Assembly: GCA_008125075.1 (NCBI GenBank)
Contig: VLTH01000002.1
Location: forward strand, 781,904 to 814,860
Length of the DNA stretch: 32,957 bases
Source: Acetivibrio alkalicellulosi
GTDB lineage: Bacteria > Bacillota > Clostridia > Acetivibrionales > Acetivibrionaceae
Direction of reading: 5' to 3'
Shown: one piece after another, positions 1 through 9,066 of the stretch
Layout of the letters: each line of letters opens with the position of its first letter
How positions within the stretch are numbered: position 1 is the first letter of the stretch
The notes under the pieces: generated by a model
The model's database searches: none
Told to the model about the DNA's origin: nothing
What the model saw: only the letters and a program-made list of their open reading frames with translations
Made by a program: the position numbers and the translations under genes

Positions 1-174
1 ACATGAAGAACATTTAAGCCTTAATATTTCTATTGTATCAAAACATATTGTGTTTTTATACAGAATACATGTGTATCTTTTATATTTTGCATGCCTTGAT
101 AGTGAATGTTTTGCACCACATACAGGACAAGTGTAATTAAAAATTTTATAATTGTTTAAAATTTTTCTTCGTAA
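1..174 (-). CDS. Partial zinc-ribbon protein, possibly transposase-associated (DUF6431-like)
   Basis: Reading the minus strand from about 174 to the window edge gives an open frame containing TCPVCGAKHSLSRHAKYKRY and, further on, EILRLKCSSC. Two CxxC pairs separated by a basic Arg/Lys/Tyr-rich stretch are typical of the zinc-ribbon N-terminus of DUF6431-type proteins, often found with insertion-sequence remnants. An in-frame stop lies at 175-177 and no ATG precedes the conserved part, so the start is either a rare codon or lost. The gene runs off the left edge. It may be a decayed fragment. The family call rests on the pattern only. Confidence 0.4.
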
Positions 175-243
175 TTATTGAAATTAGCCTCAAAATCTAT
201 TATCATAAAATTATCATTTAACTTAAATTTATTATTGTATTTA

Positions 244-282
244 GAAGCGGAGACCTTTGCCGAGGTCTCCACTTCTTTTATT
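244..282. terminator. Hairpin terminator, possibly bidirectional
   Basis: GAAGCGGAGACCT (244-256) pairs with AGGTCTCCACTTC (263-275) around a 6-nt loop, followed on the plus strand by TTTTATTAT. It lies just past the 3' end of the minus-strand kinase-like gene. The T-rich tail is better on the plus strand than on the minus strand, so which transcript it ends is not certain. Confidence 0.6.
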
Positions 283-361
283 ATACATTTATAATATAGA
301 TAAATAAATATGCAATTTAAAAATCACATTATTTTATCTATATTTTTCATGTTTGGATAAT

Positions 362-3136
362 TTATTTTGAAGATATTTCTTGGTTTCTGTATAATATAAA
401 TAGCAACTCTACACTTATCAAAGTAACATTAATCATTTTGTAGGTACCTGATATTGCATATAACCAAGTCAGTACATTCATGGAAAGACAAAATTGCTCA
501 AATTTCTCATCATCTTTATTTTCTTTTGTATAAGGTTTATTATAAAAGCCATGAAAAATATGGATTAATAATTGTTTTAAAATATCAACAATAACTGGAA
601 TTTTTCCTTCTTTTAAATGGTATCCCTGGTATTGCAAAGATTTTTCAAAACAATTCTGGCAATTTTTATTATCACCAATTTTATTGTAGGCTAAGCCAAT
701 TTGATTATAAATTTTAGCTCTTTCATAATCACTGTTTGTATAATATATTATGTTTTTGTACAGTTTGATTGCTTCGTTGATTCTTCCAGTTATAATATAT
801 ATATATCCTATATTAAACATGCAGAAAAACCATTTTTCATTTCCTAGTTCACCTTTATACTCAATATATTTTATTGATTTGGAGAAATAATGTAGTGCCT
901 CTTCATTTGCATAGTTTTCAAGTGACTTTATTCCTGCTAAATAGCAGTATTCTAATGATTTATCTATATCACCAGATTCTATATAATGGTAGGCAATTTC
1001 AAAAATAAATTTGTTAATCTGGTATTTGTAATTAATTTCTAGCATATTAGCTATTTTTAAATGAAGTTCTTTCTTTTTAGTATCTTCTAAATGCATGTGA
1101 AATGCCTCTTTTATCCTATCGTGGACAAAGAATAATCTTCCTTCTTCTGTTAAATTCTGCTCTAGTAGTTGCATAGTAATAGCTTTATCAATAACCCTCA
1201 CTATATCATTTTCATCATCTTCAATTACAGAAAATAAAAATTCAATATAAAACTTGTTCCCGATTACTGCTGCATGTGAGAGAATATTATTCTCCTGTTC
1301 ATCAAGTTCAGAAATTCTTTTTAAAATGATATTGATAATGTTAGGGGGAATTTCTATGCTACTAGCTTCATTTTTATTTATTTTCCAACTGCCTTTTTCA
1401 TGAGTTATAATTCCTTCATTAATTAATTGTTTTAATATTTCAATTGAAAAAAAAGGGTTTCCATGTCCTTTTTCTAATACAAACTTTGCTATTTCCATTA
1501 CATTTTCTTCACTGTCGTATAAAAGCTTGGAAACAAACCTTTTCATTCTATTAAAATCGAATGATTGCAGTTGGATTTGTGTCAAAGGATACTGATTATC
1601 TTTGGCATAATTTATAAATTTGCAAAGTGGATTTTCCTCATTTATTTCATCATCTCTATAAGTTCCTATGATGAGTATTTTTTGCTTTGATAACTCACTC
1701 ATAATTTGGGTCAATAGCTTTATACTATCTTCATCAACCCAATGCAAATCATCAAGAATAATTACTATTGTATTGTGGATCAGTCCTAATGCAGAAAAGA
1801 ACTGATTTATAACCATATAAAATCTTTCTTTCTCCCTTTCGGGCTTAATTTCTACAAGAGGTGTTGACTCGCCTATTACATCTATCATGCAAGGACTAAA
1901 TTTTAAGATGACGCTTCCTAAATTACCAATATTGATTTTAACTTTTTTTTGTACTTTGATCTTTTCTACATCAGATAAATTTGAGTAGTACTTATGATAT
2001 GAATTCAATGCCCCTTTAAGCAAAGAGTAGGGAGTTTTACTATCATCCATGGAACTCTTTACACTTATGTATACGCCTTGTTTCTCATATGTGTAATCTC
2101 TCAATTCTTCTACTAACCTAGTTTTTCCTCTTCCTGCTTCGCCACCAATAAGGCATATTGATCCTTTACTTTCTAAAGATTCATTTAATTTTGTCTTTAA
2201 TAAATCCAATTCTTCTTCGCGTCCAATAAGATTTGTATGGTAATTTAACTTAATTTGTCTACAATGCATTTCTGGTTCAAAATCATTCTGGCCATTTTTG
2301 AATTTTACAAGATCTTTTAATAGTCCACCAATGGTTTGATATCTTTTTTCAGGTTCTTTCTCTAGCAGCTTAAATACTATTTTGTCTAATATATCTGGTA
2401 CACTTTTATTTTTTTCTTTGGTACTGACAGCAATATTTGCTATATGCTGATGAATGATTTCACTGGGGTTTTCTCCATAAAATGGAAGTGAATTTGTTAA
2501 TAGCTGATAAAATATTATGCCTAGAGAATAAATATCTGTACGCTCATCAACGCTTCTTTTTATAGAGCAACTTAACTCTGGTGATGAGTAAAAGATTGAA
2601 TCATTTACTTTTACATCTTTATAAAAGTTATATTTCAGAATGTGTGAAAGTCCAAAATTGATTAACTTTATTATAAAGTATTCCTCATTATTTGAATTTG
2701 TTTTAGTTACAATAATGTTTTTAGGTCTTAAATCCCGGTGTATGACGTTAGCACTATGAACGTGCTCTAATGCTTCACCAATATTATGAATAATATTAAC
2801 AGCTTCATCTATTGTAAATACTACCCCTTCATTTATCATTTCATGAAGACTTTTACCTTGAACTAATTCTCTTACAACATAACGAAAATCTTCATATTCA
2901 CCAATGTCATATATTTTTTCTATGCCAGAGATTGCTAATTTTGATACTTCAAGTGTCTCATTCCTAAACCTTATTACATCATCTATTCTTATAGAAAGGT
3001 TTTTTTTCACAAGATTTATTACTACACTTGTACCATCTAGAAGATTTTCAGCAATCCAGCATGTATTCAAATCAATATTGTCAATTTTTTCAATGAGTCT
3101 ATATTTATTGTTTATAATTGTTTCGGAAATATTCAT
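362..3136 (-). CDS. Pseudokinase-like Ser/Thr kinase fused to AAA ATPase and TPR-like repeats
   Basis: The start is set at 3136 (924 aa) because GGAGG at 3143-3147 lies 6-7 nt upstream; a longer frame to 3181 has no ribosome site. Residues about 10-285 form a PknB-like kinase fold: HRDLRPKN (catalytic loop, about 133-140), SSPEL and the DERTDIYSLGIIFYQLL helix. The Mg-binding DFG is INFG (Asn near 160), the VAIK lysine position is Asn (VVIN near 41), and there is no glycine-rich loop, so phosphotransfer may be lost. Residues about 305-480 are a signalling ATPase with Walker A GGEAGRGKT and Walker B IILDDLHW. The rest is helical and TPR-like. Relatives of this architecture usually continue into GAF and histidine-kinase domains to well over 1,500 aa; this one stops inside the repeat region. 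It is probably cytosolic and regulatory. Partner and ligand are unknown. Confidence 0.75.
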   Translation of the reverse strand: MNISETIINNKYRLIEKIDNIDLNTCWIAENLLDGTSVVINLVKKNLSIRIDDVIRFRNETLEVSKLAISGIEKIYDIGEYEDFRYVVRELVQGKSLHEMINEGVVFTIDEAVNIIHNIGEALEHVHSANVIHRDLRPKNIIVTKTNSNNEEYFIIKLINFGLSHILKYNFYKDVKVNDSIFYSSPELSCSIKRSVDERTDIYSLGIIFYQLLTNSLPFYGENPSEIIHQHIANIAVSTKEKNKSVPDILDKIVFKLLEKEPEKRYQTIGGLLKDLVKFKNGQNDFEPEMHCRQIKLNYHTNLIGREEELDLLKTKLNESLESKGSICLIGGEAGRGKTRLVEELRDYTYEKQGVYISVKSSMDDSKTPYSLLKGALNSYHKYYSNLSDVEKIKVQKKVKINIGNLGSVILKFSPCMIDVIGESTPLVEIKPEREKERFYMVINQFFSALGLIHNTIVIILDDLHWVDEDSIKLLTQIMSELSKQKILIIGTYRDDEINEENPLCKFINYAKDNQYPLTQIQLQSFDFNRMKRFVSKLLYDSEENVMEIAKFVLEKGHGNPFFSIEILKQLINEGIITHEKGSWKINKNEASSIEIPPNIINIILKRISELDEQENNILSHAAVIGNKFYIEFLFSVIEDDENDIVRVIDKAITMQLLEQNLTEEGRLFFVHDRIKEAFHMHLEDTKKKELHLKIANMLEINYKYQINKFIFEIAYHYIESGDIDKSLEYCYLAGIKSLENYANEEALHYFSKSIKYIEYKGELGNEKWFFCMFNIGYIYIITGRINEAIKLYKNIIYYTNSDYERAKIYNQIGLAYNKIGDNKNCQNCFEKSLQYQGYHLKEGKIPVIVDILKQLLIHIFHGFYNKPYTKENKDDEKFEQFCLSMNVLTWLYAISGTYKMINVTLISVELLFILYRNQEISSK

Positions 3137-3181
3137 ATACAACCTCCATATGAGGAATTTGCTTGCTATATTTATCGGCAA

Positions 3182-3550
3182 AATAATGTAAAAGACAAGA
3201 CAAAAATCTCAAAACGAGTTATTTTTCTGGATTCTTTAATTGAAATTCGTAATTAAATCATTAAAGTAAGATGTAAAAAGGCAAGATAATTTTACCCCAT
3301 AAAAAGTATTAGAAAATGAATAACGATATACTCAAAAATTCTATAGAGATTCTTCCAAAAAGGTAACACCTTGAGAATTTTAAGGTATAACAAGGATTGC
3401 AATAGAAGTGTTTAAAGGTTTACATCAACACTTGTACCACTATAAACTCATTAATTCATTCCATTATTTCTAACTGATACCATGTGGATGGTTTTAAAGA
3501 AAAAATCATTACAAATTGGAGAATATGTAAAAGAAAATAACTTAATAATG
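3182..3550. other. Intergenic stretch, no supported gene
   Basis: This AT-rich stretch lies between the divergent kinase-like gene and the first stem-loop repeat. I see no convincing gene. A short plus-strand frame (about 3488-3571) with a KKKSLQIGEYVKENN-like segment runs into the repeat and stops there. It might be a remnant of a small helix-rich protein, but there is no recognisable family or ribosome site. Confidence 0.4.
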
Positions 3551-3646
3551 GCTAAGAAATAACATCCAATTCTCATCGTCCAAAACCCGTAAAAACATCG
3601 GGATTTTGTACTTGAGAATATGAAGTTATTTCTAAGGCATTCCTTA
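3551..3646. repeat. 96-bp stem-loop repeat, copy 1 (MITE-like)
   Basis: Starts GCTAAGAAATAACATCC and ends GTTATTTCTAAGGCATTCC plus TTA. It is almost identical to 5637-5732. The outer arms are inverted repeats (AGAAATAAC with GTTATTTCT; ATTCTCA with TGAGAAT), and the centre holds an inner arm (AAAACCCG with CGGGATTTT), so the whole unit can fold as one long hairpin. TTAATA occurs just outside both ends (3542-3547 and near 3643-3648), a possible target duplication. No protein is encoded. Confidence 0.75.
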
Positions 3647-3750
3647 ATAGTAAGTGCTCATCCTAAAATAATTTATTAAAAGAAGGTTAATTAAGATTCT
3701 ATGTCGAATAAACTAAATAGCTCAAACTATCCTATAAGAGGTGAATTTAT

Positions 3751-5631
3751 TTGTTGATTACAAGTGGAAATCATTTTATAGATAAAAATGGAATGATTAA
3801 TCTCTTAAGGGGAGTAAATGTTAGTGGAGCAAGCAAAATCCCTTATACTCCAAATGGAGCAACTCATATAAATCAAAATTTTTATGATTACAAGAAGGTT
3901 TCATTTATAGGTAGACCATTTCCACTGGATAAATGTGCAGAGCATTTTTCAAGGCTTAAGGCATGGGGGTTTAATACTCTTAGATTTATTGTTACTTGGG
4001 AAGCTATAGAACATGAAGGTCCTAGATGCTATGATAATGATTATCTTAATTATATTTATGAAGTGATAAAAAAAGCTTGTGAATATGAAATATATGTATT
4101 TGTAGATTTTCATCAGGATGTCTGGAGTAGAATGTCTGGAGGAGACGGAGCACCAGGATGGACATTTGATGAAATTGGCATGGATGTAACAAATTTTACT
4201 GAAACAGGTGCTGCCATTATTCACAATATTGAGGGTGATCCATTTCCTCATTTAATCTGGCCTACCAATTATACTAAATTGGCGGCTGCCACAATGTTTA
4301 CACTTTTCTTTGGAGGAGATGTCTTTGCTCCAAAAACAAAAATTAGAGGTCAATCTACTAAAGAGTTTTTGCAAACCCATTATATAAATGCAATAAAACA
4401 GCTAGTATATCTAATAAAAGACATACCCAATGTTATAGGTTATGATCTTATAAATGAGCCTTCAAGGGGTTACATTGAGTGGAAGGATTTGAGTAAGTTT
4501 GAGGGGCGACTTTTAAAAGGAGTTACTCCTACACCTTTTCAGTCTATGTTACTTGGAAGTGGCTTTACACAAGAGGTTGACTATTGGGAAATTAAAACTT
4601 TAGGGTTTAAAAAAACAGGGAAAAAGTTTATAAACTCCTCAAAAAAATCAGTATGGCATAAAGGTTATCAATGTATATGGATGGAAAATGGGATATGGGA
4701 AAGTAATAAGGGTAAACAACAACTTTTAAAACCAGACTACTTTTCAAAAGTTAATGGAGAAATAATAGATTTCAGCAATTGTTTTATGAAACCTTTTATA
4801 AATAGGATAGGTAGGGAGATTCGGTCAATTGCACCTAATGCATTAATTTTTATAGAAACTGACTCAGAATCTGCTCCCATGACTTGGGGGAAAAATGATC
4901 TTTCTAATGTAGTATATGCTCCCCACTGGTATGATGCAAAGACACTAGTTTTTAAAAATTACACCTCATTTTTCTCCTTTGATTCTGATAAAATGAAAGT
5001 GGTCTTAGGAAAGAAAAATGTTCAGAAACTATTTAACAATCAATTACAAAAGAAAAAAGAAGAGTCTAGTTTGTATTTAAATGGGATTCCGGCAATAATC
5101 GGAGAATTTGGATTACCTTTTAATCTAAATAAGAGTAAGGCATTTAAAACAGGAAACTTCTATGTACAGGAAAATGCTTTTAATTCATACTTTCGTGCAA
5201 TTGAAAATTGTTTGCTAAACTGTACTATATGGAATTATAATTGCATCAATAACAATCGCAATGGCGACCAATGGAATGCTGAAGATTTTTCTATTTTTAG
5301 CTATGATCAGCAAAGTAATTCATCAAATTTAAATTCTGGAGGAAGAGCTCTTAAAGCTATTGTAAGACCATATGCTGCTAAAATTCCTGGAAAACCAGTG
5401 AAGATGTCATTTGACCCAAAGGTTGGGACATTTGTGTTTGAGTTTATTTATAACCCCAAAATTAATTTTCCAGCAGAAATATTTGTTCCAAATTTACAGT
5501 ACCCAACTGGGATTTTAGTTAAAGCATCTGATGGACATTATGAATTTGACCATAAAAAACAACTTCTTTTGTATCATTGTCATAACAAAGCACACCTACA
5601 CAAAATCATGATTATGAGGAAAGTCGCCTAG
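3751..5631 (+). CDS. GH5 family glycosidase, glucosylceramidase/sterylglucosidase type (GH5_12-like)
   Basis: A 626-aa protein with a TTG start; GAGGTG at 3738-3743 gives a 7-nt spacing. A TIM-barrel GH5 pattern runs over about residues 10-480: LRGVNVSG at strand 1, FHQDVWSRMSGGDGAPGW, the acid/base Glu in LINEPSRG (E236) and the nucleophile Glu in IIGEFGLP (E452). The FHQDVWSR..GGDGAPGW segment and the long insertion between strands are features of the subfamily containing fungal intracellular glucosylceramidases and steryl-beta-glucosidases (EGCrP type). The last 100 residues form a beta-rich domain like the endoglycoceramidase C-terminus. No signal peptide is seen, so it should act in the cytosol on a beta-glucosylated lipid or other hydrophobic glucoside; the substrate is inferred. 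It stands alone, bracketed by two copies of a stem-loop repeat. Confidence 0.8.
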   Translation: MLITSGNHFIDKNGMINLLRGVNVSGASKIPYTPNGATHINQNFYDYKKVSFIGRPFPLDKCAEHFSRLKAWGFNTLRFIVTWEAIEHEGPRCYDNDYLNYIYEVIKKACEYEIYVFVDFHQDVWSRMSGGDGAPGWTFDEIGMDVTNFTETGAAIIHNIEGDPFPHLIWPTNYTKLAAATMFTLFFGGDVFAPKTKIRGQSTKEFLQTHYINAIKQLVYLIKDIPNVIGYDLINEPSRGYIEWKDLSKFEGRLLKGVTPTPFQSMLLGSGFTQEVDYWEIKTLGFKKTGKKFINSSKKSVWHKGYQCIWMENGIWESNKGKQQLLKPDYFSKVNGEIIDFSNCFMKPFINRIGREIRSIAPNALIFIETDSESAPMTWGKNDLSNVVYAPHWYDAKTLVFKNYTSFFSFDSDKMKVVLGKKNVQKLFNNQLQKKKEESSLYLNGIPAIIGEFGLPFNLNKSKAFKTGNFYVQENAFNSYFRAIENCLLNCTIWNYNCINNNRNGDQWNAEDFSIFSYDQQSNSSNLNSGGRALKAIVRPYAAKIPGKPVKMSFDPKVGTFVFEFIYNPKINFPAEIFVPNLQYPTGILVKASDGHYEFDHKKQLLLYHCHNKAHLHKIMIMRKVA

Positions 5632-5636
5632 TAATT

Positions 5637-5732
5637 GCTTAGAAATAACATCCAATTCTCATGGTCCAAAACCCGTAAAAACATCGGGATTTTGTACTTG
5701 AGAATATGAAGTTATTTTTAAGGCATTCCTTA
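5637..5732. repeat. 96-bp stem-loop repeat, copy 2 (MITE-like)
   Basis: A direct copy of 3551-3646 with only a few differences, starting 5 nt after the GH5 stop codon. It has the same nested inverted arms. It may double as a 3' hairpin for the GH5 mRNA, but there is no T tract behind the stem, so ordinary intrinsic termination is not evident. Confidence 0.75.
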
Positions 5733-5780
5733 GCAAATATTAAATTTTTATAATTATTAAAGTTGTAGGGAGATATTTTT

Positions 5781-7304
5781 ATGTGGAATAATAATACTAT
5801 TTCTGGCAATCAAGATTCTAATAGTGCATCTGTTAAGGCTATATTAGTGTCTGTCTTTTTTTTAGCAATAGTGCTGGTAGCAACTCTATCGGGGTTTATT
5901 GGTACATATAACCCAGATTTTTTAACCTCATTAGTTGTTTCAATTACTTTTATTAGTATATTTATTTTTATTATAGGCATTTTAAAAGTTAAAAAGCCGT
6001 GGTTAAAATATTTATTTGTTATTATGGTAACACTAGCTGTATCATATATAAATATTTTCTGTATGATGAATAGAATCAATGTAACTTGGTTGTATGGAGT
6101 ATTGTTTGCCAATTTGTTTTTTTCTATAAAACTCAGTTGGTTTGCAATAGTTTTTCAAATTATTACTTTAACAGTAAGTTCATATATAGCAGTTTCCTAC
6201 TATCCGCAAAATTTTGATGGATCAACGCCATGGTTTATTCTTGCAATATCAAATGGAATTCAGTATATTGTTGTCGCATTAGTATGTATTGCTATTAACT
6301 ACAGAACAAATAGTCTTGTAATAAATCTTGAAAGAGTTAGTCAAGAACAATTAATCCTTCTTAATAAGTATACCGATACTATAAATTCAACTACAAAGAC
6401 CACTAATACTTTAAACAATTCTATTGAATACATTTCAGTGGCTACAACACAACTTAAAGAAACTAATCTTCAAGTATCATCTTGTATTAATGATATAAAA
6501 TGTAGTTTTAAAGGAACATCAAATGAGATAGATGATGGGTTTTCACTTACTTCCGAGATACAAAAAAAATACTCTGTTATTTTAGAAAAGGGCAAAAATA
6601 TACTGGAGTTATCAAAAACTGAAGAAGCAATGAATGAAAACATTAAAATTATAATTAATAATTCAATTGATCATATTGGAAAAATTGAAAACAATACGTA
6701 TGACTGTAAAAATATCATTGAAGAGATACAAAAGAACTCACGTGATATTATAAATACTTATGAACTGATTGACAATGCTGTTAAAAAAATTAGCACACTT
6801 GCTTTAAGTGCAACTATTGAGTCTTCAAGATATGGAGATAAAAGTGGAGGTTTTGCAATTGTTGCATCAGAAATTAAAAAACTAGCACAAAGAGCCAAAA
6901 GTGAAGGAAGTATTATTTCAGGTCTTATTAAAGATACCTTATCAGATATTGAGTTATCCAAAGAGGCTACAAATAATGATTTTGAATCTGTACAAAAAGG
7001 AAAGGAAATCATATGTGATGTTGAAAAATTGTTTGATAATGCTTATATGCTAAGTAAAGATGTAAATAAACATATTCAGGATATAGGTAACGATATACAG
7101 AAAATTGCACTTGGTACTTCCCAAACAGAGGAATTGGTTAAGAATATTAAAAATTATACCAATAAAAGTACACGGGATATAAACGATATATCTTTATCCT
7201 GTGTTGAGCAAGTCTCAGGTATAGGAGATACTTTTGTAATTATTAAGAATTTACAAAAAGTGTTAAAGGAATTAAATGATACTGTTTCAAAAGATAAATT
7301 ATAA
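5781..7304 (+). CDS. Methyl-accepting chemotaxis-like membrane protein 1
   Basis: A 507-aa protein; AGGGAG sits about 8 nt before the ATG. The first 180 residues are six closely spaced hydrophobic helices with short loops and no extracellular sensor domain, so any ligand would be sensed in or near the membrane. The rest is a long coiled coil ending in a chemoreceptor signalling domain, whose hairpin tip is recognisable but divergent (LALSATIESSRYGDKSGGFAIVASEIKKLA in place of the usual LLALNA.IEAARAGE.GRGFAVVA.EIRKLA), cited here in parts. The family passes signals to CheA/CheW. Divergence at the tip leaves CheA coupling open. It forms a pair with the next gene, 43 nt downstream. Confidence 0.8.
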   Translation: MWNNNTISGNQDSNSASVKAILVSVFFLAIVLVATLSGFIGTYNPDFLTSLVVSITFISIFIFIIGILKVKKPWLKYLFVIMVTLAVSYINIFCMMNRINVTWLYGVLFANLFFSIKLSWFAIVFQIITLTVSSYIAVSYYPQNFDGSTPWFILAISNGIQYIVVALVCIAINYRTNSLVINLERVSQEQLILLNKYTDTINSTTKTTNTLNNSIEYISVATTQLKETNLQVSSCINDIKCSFKGTSNEIDDGFSLTSEIQKKYSVILEKGKNILELSKTEEAMNENIKIIINNSIDHIGKIENNTYDCKNIIEEIQKNSRDIINTYELIDNAVKKISTLALSATIESSRYGDKSGGFAIVASEIKKLAQRAKSEGSIISGLIKDTLSDIELSKEATNNDFESVQKGKEIICDVEKLFDNAYMLSKDVNKHIQDIGNDIQKIALGTSQTEELVKNIKNYTNKSTRDINDISLSCVEQVSGIGDTFVIIKNLQKVLKELNDTVSKDKL

Positions 7305-7347
7305 AATGTAAAAGATATACTTTTTTAATTTATAGGAGTTGATTGTT

Positions 7348-8874
7348 ATGAAAAGGTCAGAACAAGAAACTGATAATATATTGCTGAAAAATGAAAAAGA
7401 TGCCAATGAAATCTCTGCAAAATTTTTAACTCTAATTTTATGTATTTTAGTACCAATATGTTTTCTTATTTATTTCGATATATTAGGAGAAAAATCAAAT
7501 AATCTCCTTAGTGTATTGATAGCTTCTATTATTGTTATGAGTATTTCAGTATTTTTAATTCTTGTATTAAAAATAGAGAAATGGTGGATAAAATATTTGC
7601 TTGTATCAAAAATAGTAATTCTTAATGGGTTTTTAAGTGTCAACTCTGCTGCTGCTGTAACGGTTGTATGGTTAATAGGAGTCATTTTCTCCAGTATGTA
7701 TTTTTCCAAACCTCTTACTTGGTATTCATTTATATTACTAATGATTGTGCAAACTATTAGTGGCATTACTGGGGTCAAACTATATCCCCAATTTTTTGGT
7801 GACATATGGTATATGCAGGTGTTTACATTAGGAATACAGGTATTAATTGTATTTCCCTTACTGTATTCACTTTCTGATTTTACTGAAAATAAGCTTAATA
7901 AACTCATTATTTCTGAAAATGAACAGAAAAGTATTCTAAAAAAGCTTATGCCAATTGTTAAGAAGTCATCTGAAGTATCACAGTTACTTGCTAAAGAGAT
8001 ACGAAGCTTTTTAGAGATAACAGACAAATCAACAAAATCAAATGAAACAATAACATCAAATATAGTTGAAATGGTAGATAAATCTGAAAATAATTCAAAA
8101 CATATAACAAGTGCATCTAAATCTATTAATTCTATAACAGAAAGCCTTAGTGACAACGCACGTGAATTTTTTAAAATATCTGATTTATCAAAAAAAGTAT
8201 GGACAATAAATAATAGTGTTAAAAAGTCAGTAAATACTGCAGTAGTTGAAATGAGTCATATTAATGATAATAGAAAAATAAGTAAAGAATTGATATCTAA
8301 ATTATGTCAAAGTGCTTTAGAGGTAGATAGGATAATTAAAATTATAACGGCAATAGCCAATGATACAAAACTGTTAGCACTTAATGCAGAAGTGGAATCT
8401 GCAAAATGTGGAGAACAAGGCAAAGGTTTTTCTGTCGTTGCTGTTGAAGTAGGTAAACTAGCTGAGCTTAATAAAAAGGCAGTTATTGATATTGCAAGCT
8501 TAGTAAATAATGTTCAGTTATATTCTCAAAAACTCATGGAAACAATGAATATAGGTTCTACAATGGTTGAAAGAGGTATTAGTTCATTTAACACTTTGAA
8601 TGCCATGTTTGAAAGTTTTTCAGAAGTTATCAATGAAAGAGACAAAGAAATAAACAGTATAAGCAATGAATGTCGGGAAATGGTAAGTGTTAGTGTGAAA
8701 ATTTCGAACATCATAGAAAAAATAGAAGAAGTTAATGCTAAAGGTTTTAAGAGCTTTCAAAATGTTGCAGCATCATCTGAAGATCAGTTATCTTCAATGC
8801 ATCAAATGTTACTTATGATAAGAAATTGGGAAAATTTGCATGAAGAGTTATTAGATCTATCGAAAAACGTTTAA
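7348..8874 (+). CDS. Methyl-accepting chemotaxis-like membrane protein 2
   Basis: The start is ATG 7348 (508 aa): AGGAG at 7334-7338 is 9 nt upstream, while the TTG at 7339 abuts the ribosome site. It has the same architecture as its upstream neighbour: six hydrophobic helices in the first 180 residues, then a coiled coil and a signalling tip (TKLLALNAEVESAKCGEQGKG, FSVVAVEVGKLAE) that is closer to the consensus than in the neighbour. The two probably arose by duplication and are cotranscribed, ending at the strong terminator at 8905. The sensed cue is unknown. Confidence 0.8.
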   Translation: MKRSEQETDNILLKNEKDANEISAKFLTLILCILVPICFLIYFDILGEKSNNLLSVLIASIIVMSISVFLILVLKIEKWWIKYLLVSKIVILNGFLSVNSAAAVTVVWLIGVIFSSMYFSKPLTWYSFILLMIVQTISGITGVKLYPQFFGDIWYMQVFTLGIQVLIVFPLLYSLSDFTENKLNKLIISENEQKSILKKLMPIVKKSSEVSQLLAKEIRSFLEITDKSTKSNETITSNIVEMVDKSENNSKHITSASKSINSITESLSDNAREFFKISDLSKKVWTINNSVKKSVNTAVVEMSHINDNRKISKELISKLCQSALEVDRIIKIITAIANDTKLLALNAEVESAKCGEQGKGFSVVAVEVGKLAELNKKAVIDIASLVNNVQLYSQKLMETMNIGSTMVERGISSFNTLNAMFESFSEVINERDKEINSISNECREMVSVSVKISNIIEKIEEVNAKGFKSFQNVAASSEDQLSSMHQMLLMIRNWENLHEELLDLSKNV

Positions 8875-8904
8875 TTTCATGGCTTAAAGTTATATAATCC
8901 TTTT

Positions 8905-8940
8905 AAAAAAGTCTGTTTTTTTGCAGACTTTTTTGTTTTT
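8905..8940 (+). terminator. Rho-independent terminator of the chemoreceptor pair
   Basis: AAAAAAGTCTG (8905-8915) pairs with CAGACTTTTTT (8924-8934), followed by GTTTTT. It has a strong stem with a T tract, 30 nt after the stop codon. Confidence 0.9.
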
Positions 8941-8963
8941 TCACTCATATTTCCAAAAAACTG

Positions 8964-8992
8964 TTGACATTTATTTATTGATATATTAAAAT
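8964..8992 (+). promoter_or_regulatory. Sigma-A type promoter of cysK
   Basis: TTGACA (8964-8969), a 17-nt spacer, then TAAAAT (8987-8992). The leader to the cysK ATG is about 70 nt. I see no riboswitch or clear operator in it. Confidence 0.7.
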
Positions 8993-9066
8993 AATAATAA
9001 CCAATAAAACATATAAGAATAGTAGGAGATAAAATTAATTTTAAAATAAGAATGGAGTGGTATTAA

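Noticed and set aside
8993-9066. Riboswitch or T-box in the cysK leader
   Set aside because: The leader is about 70 nt, AT-rich and has no paired core or terminator resembling a SAM or T-box element.
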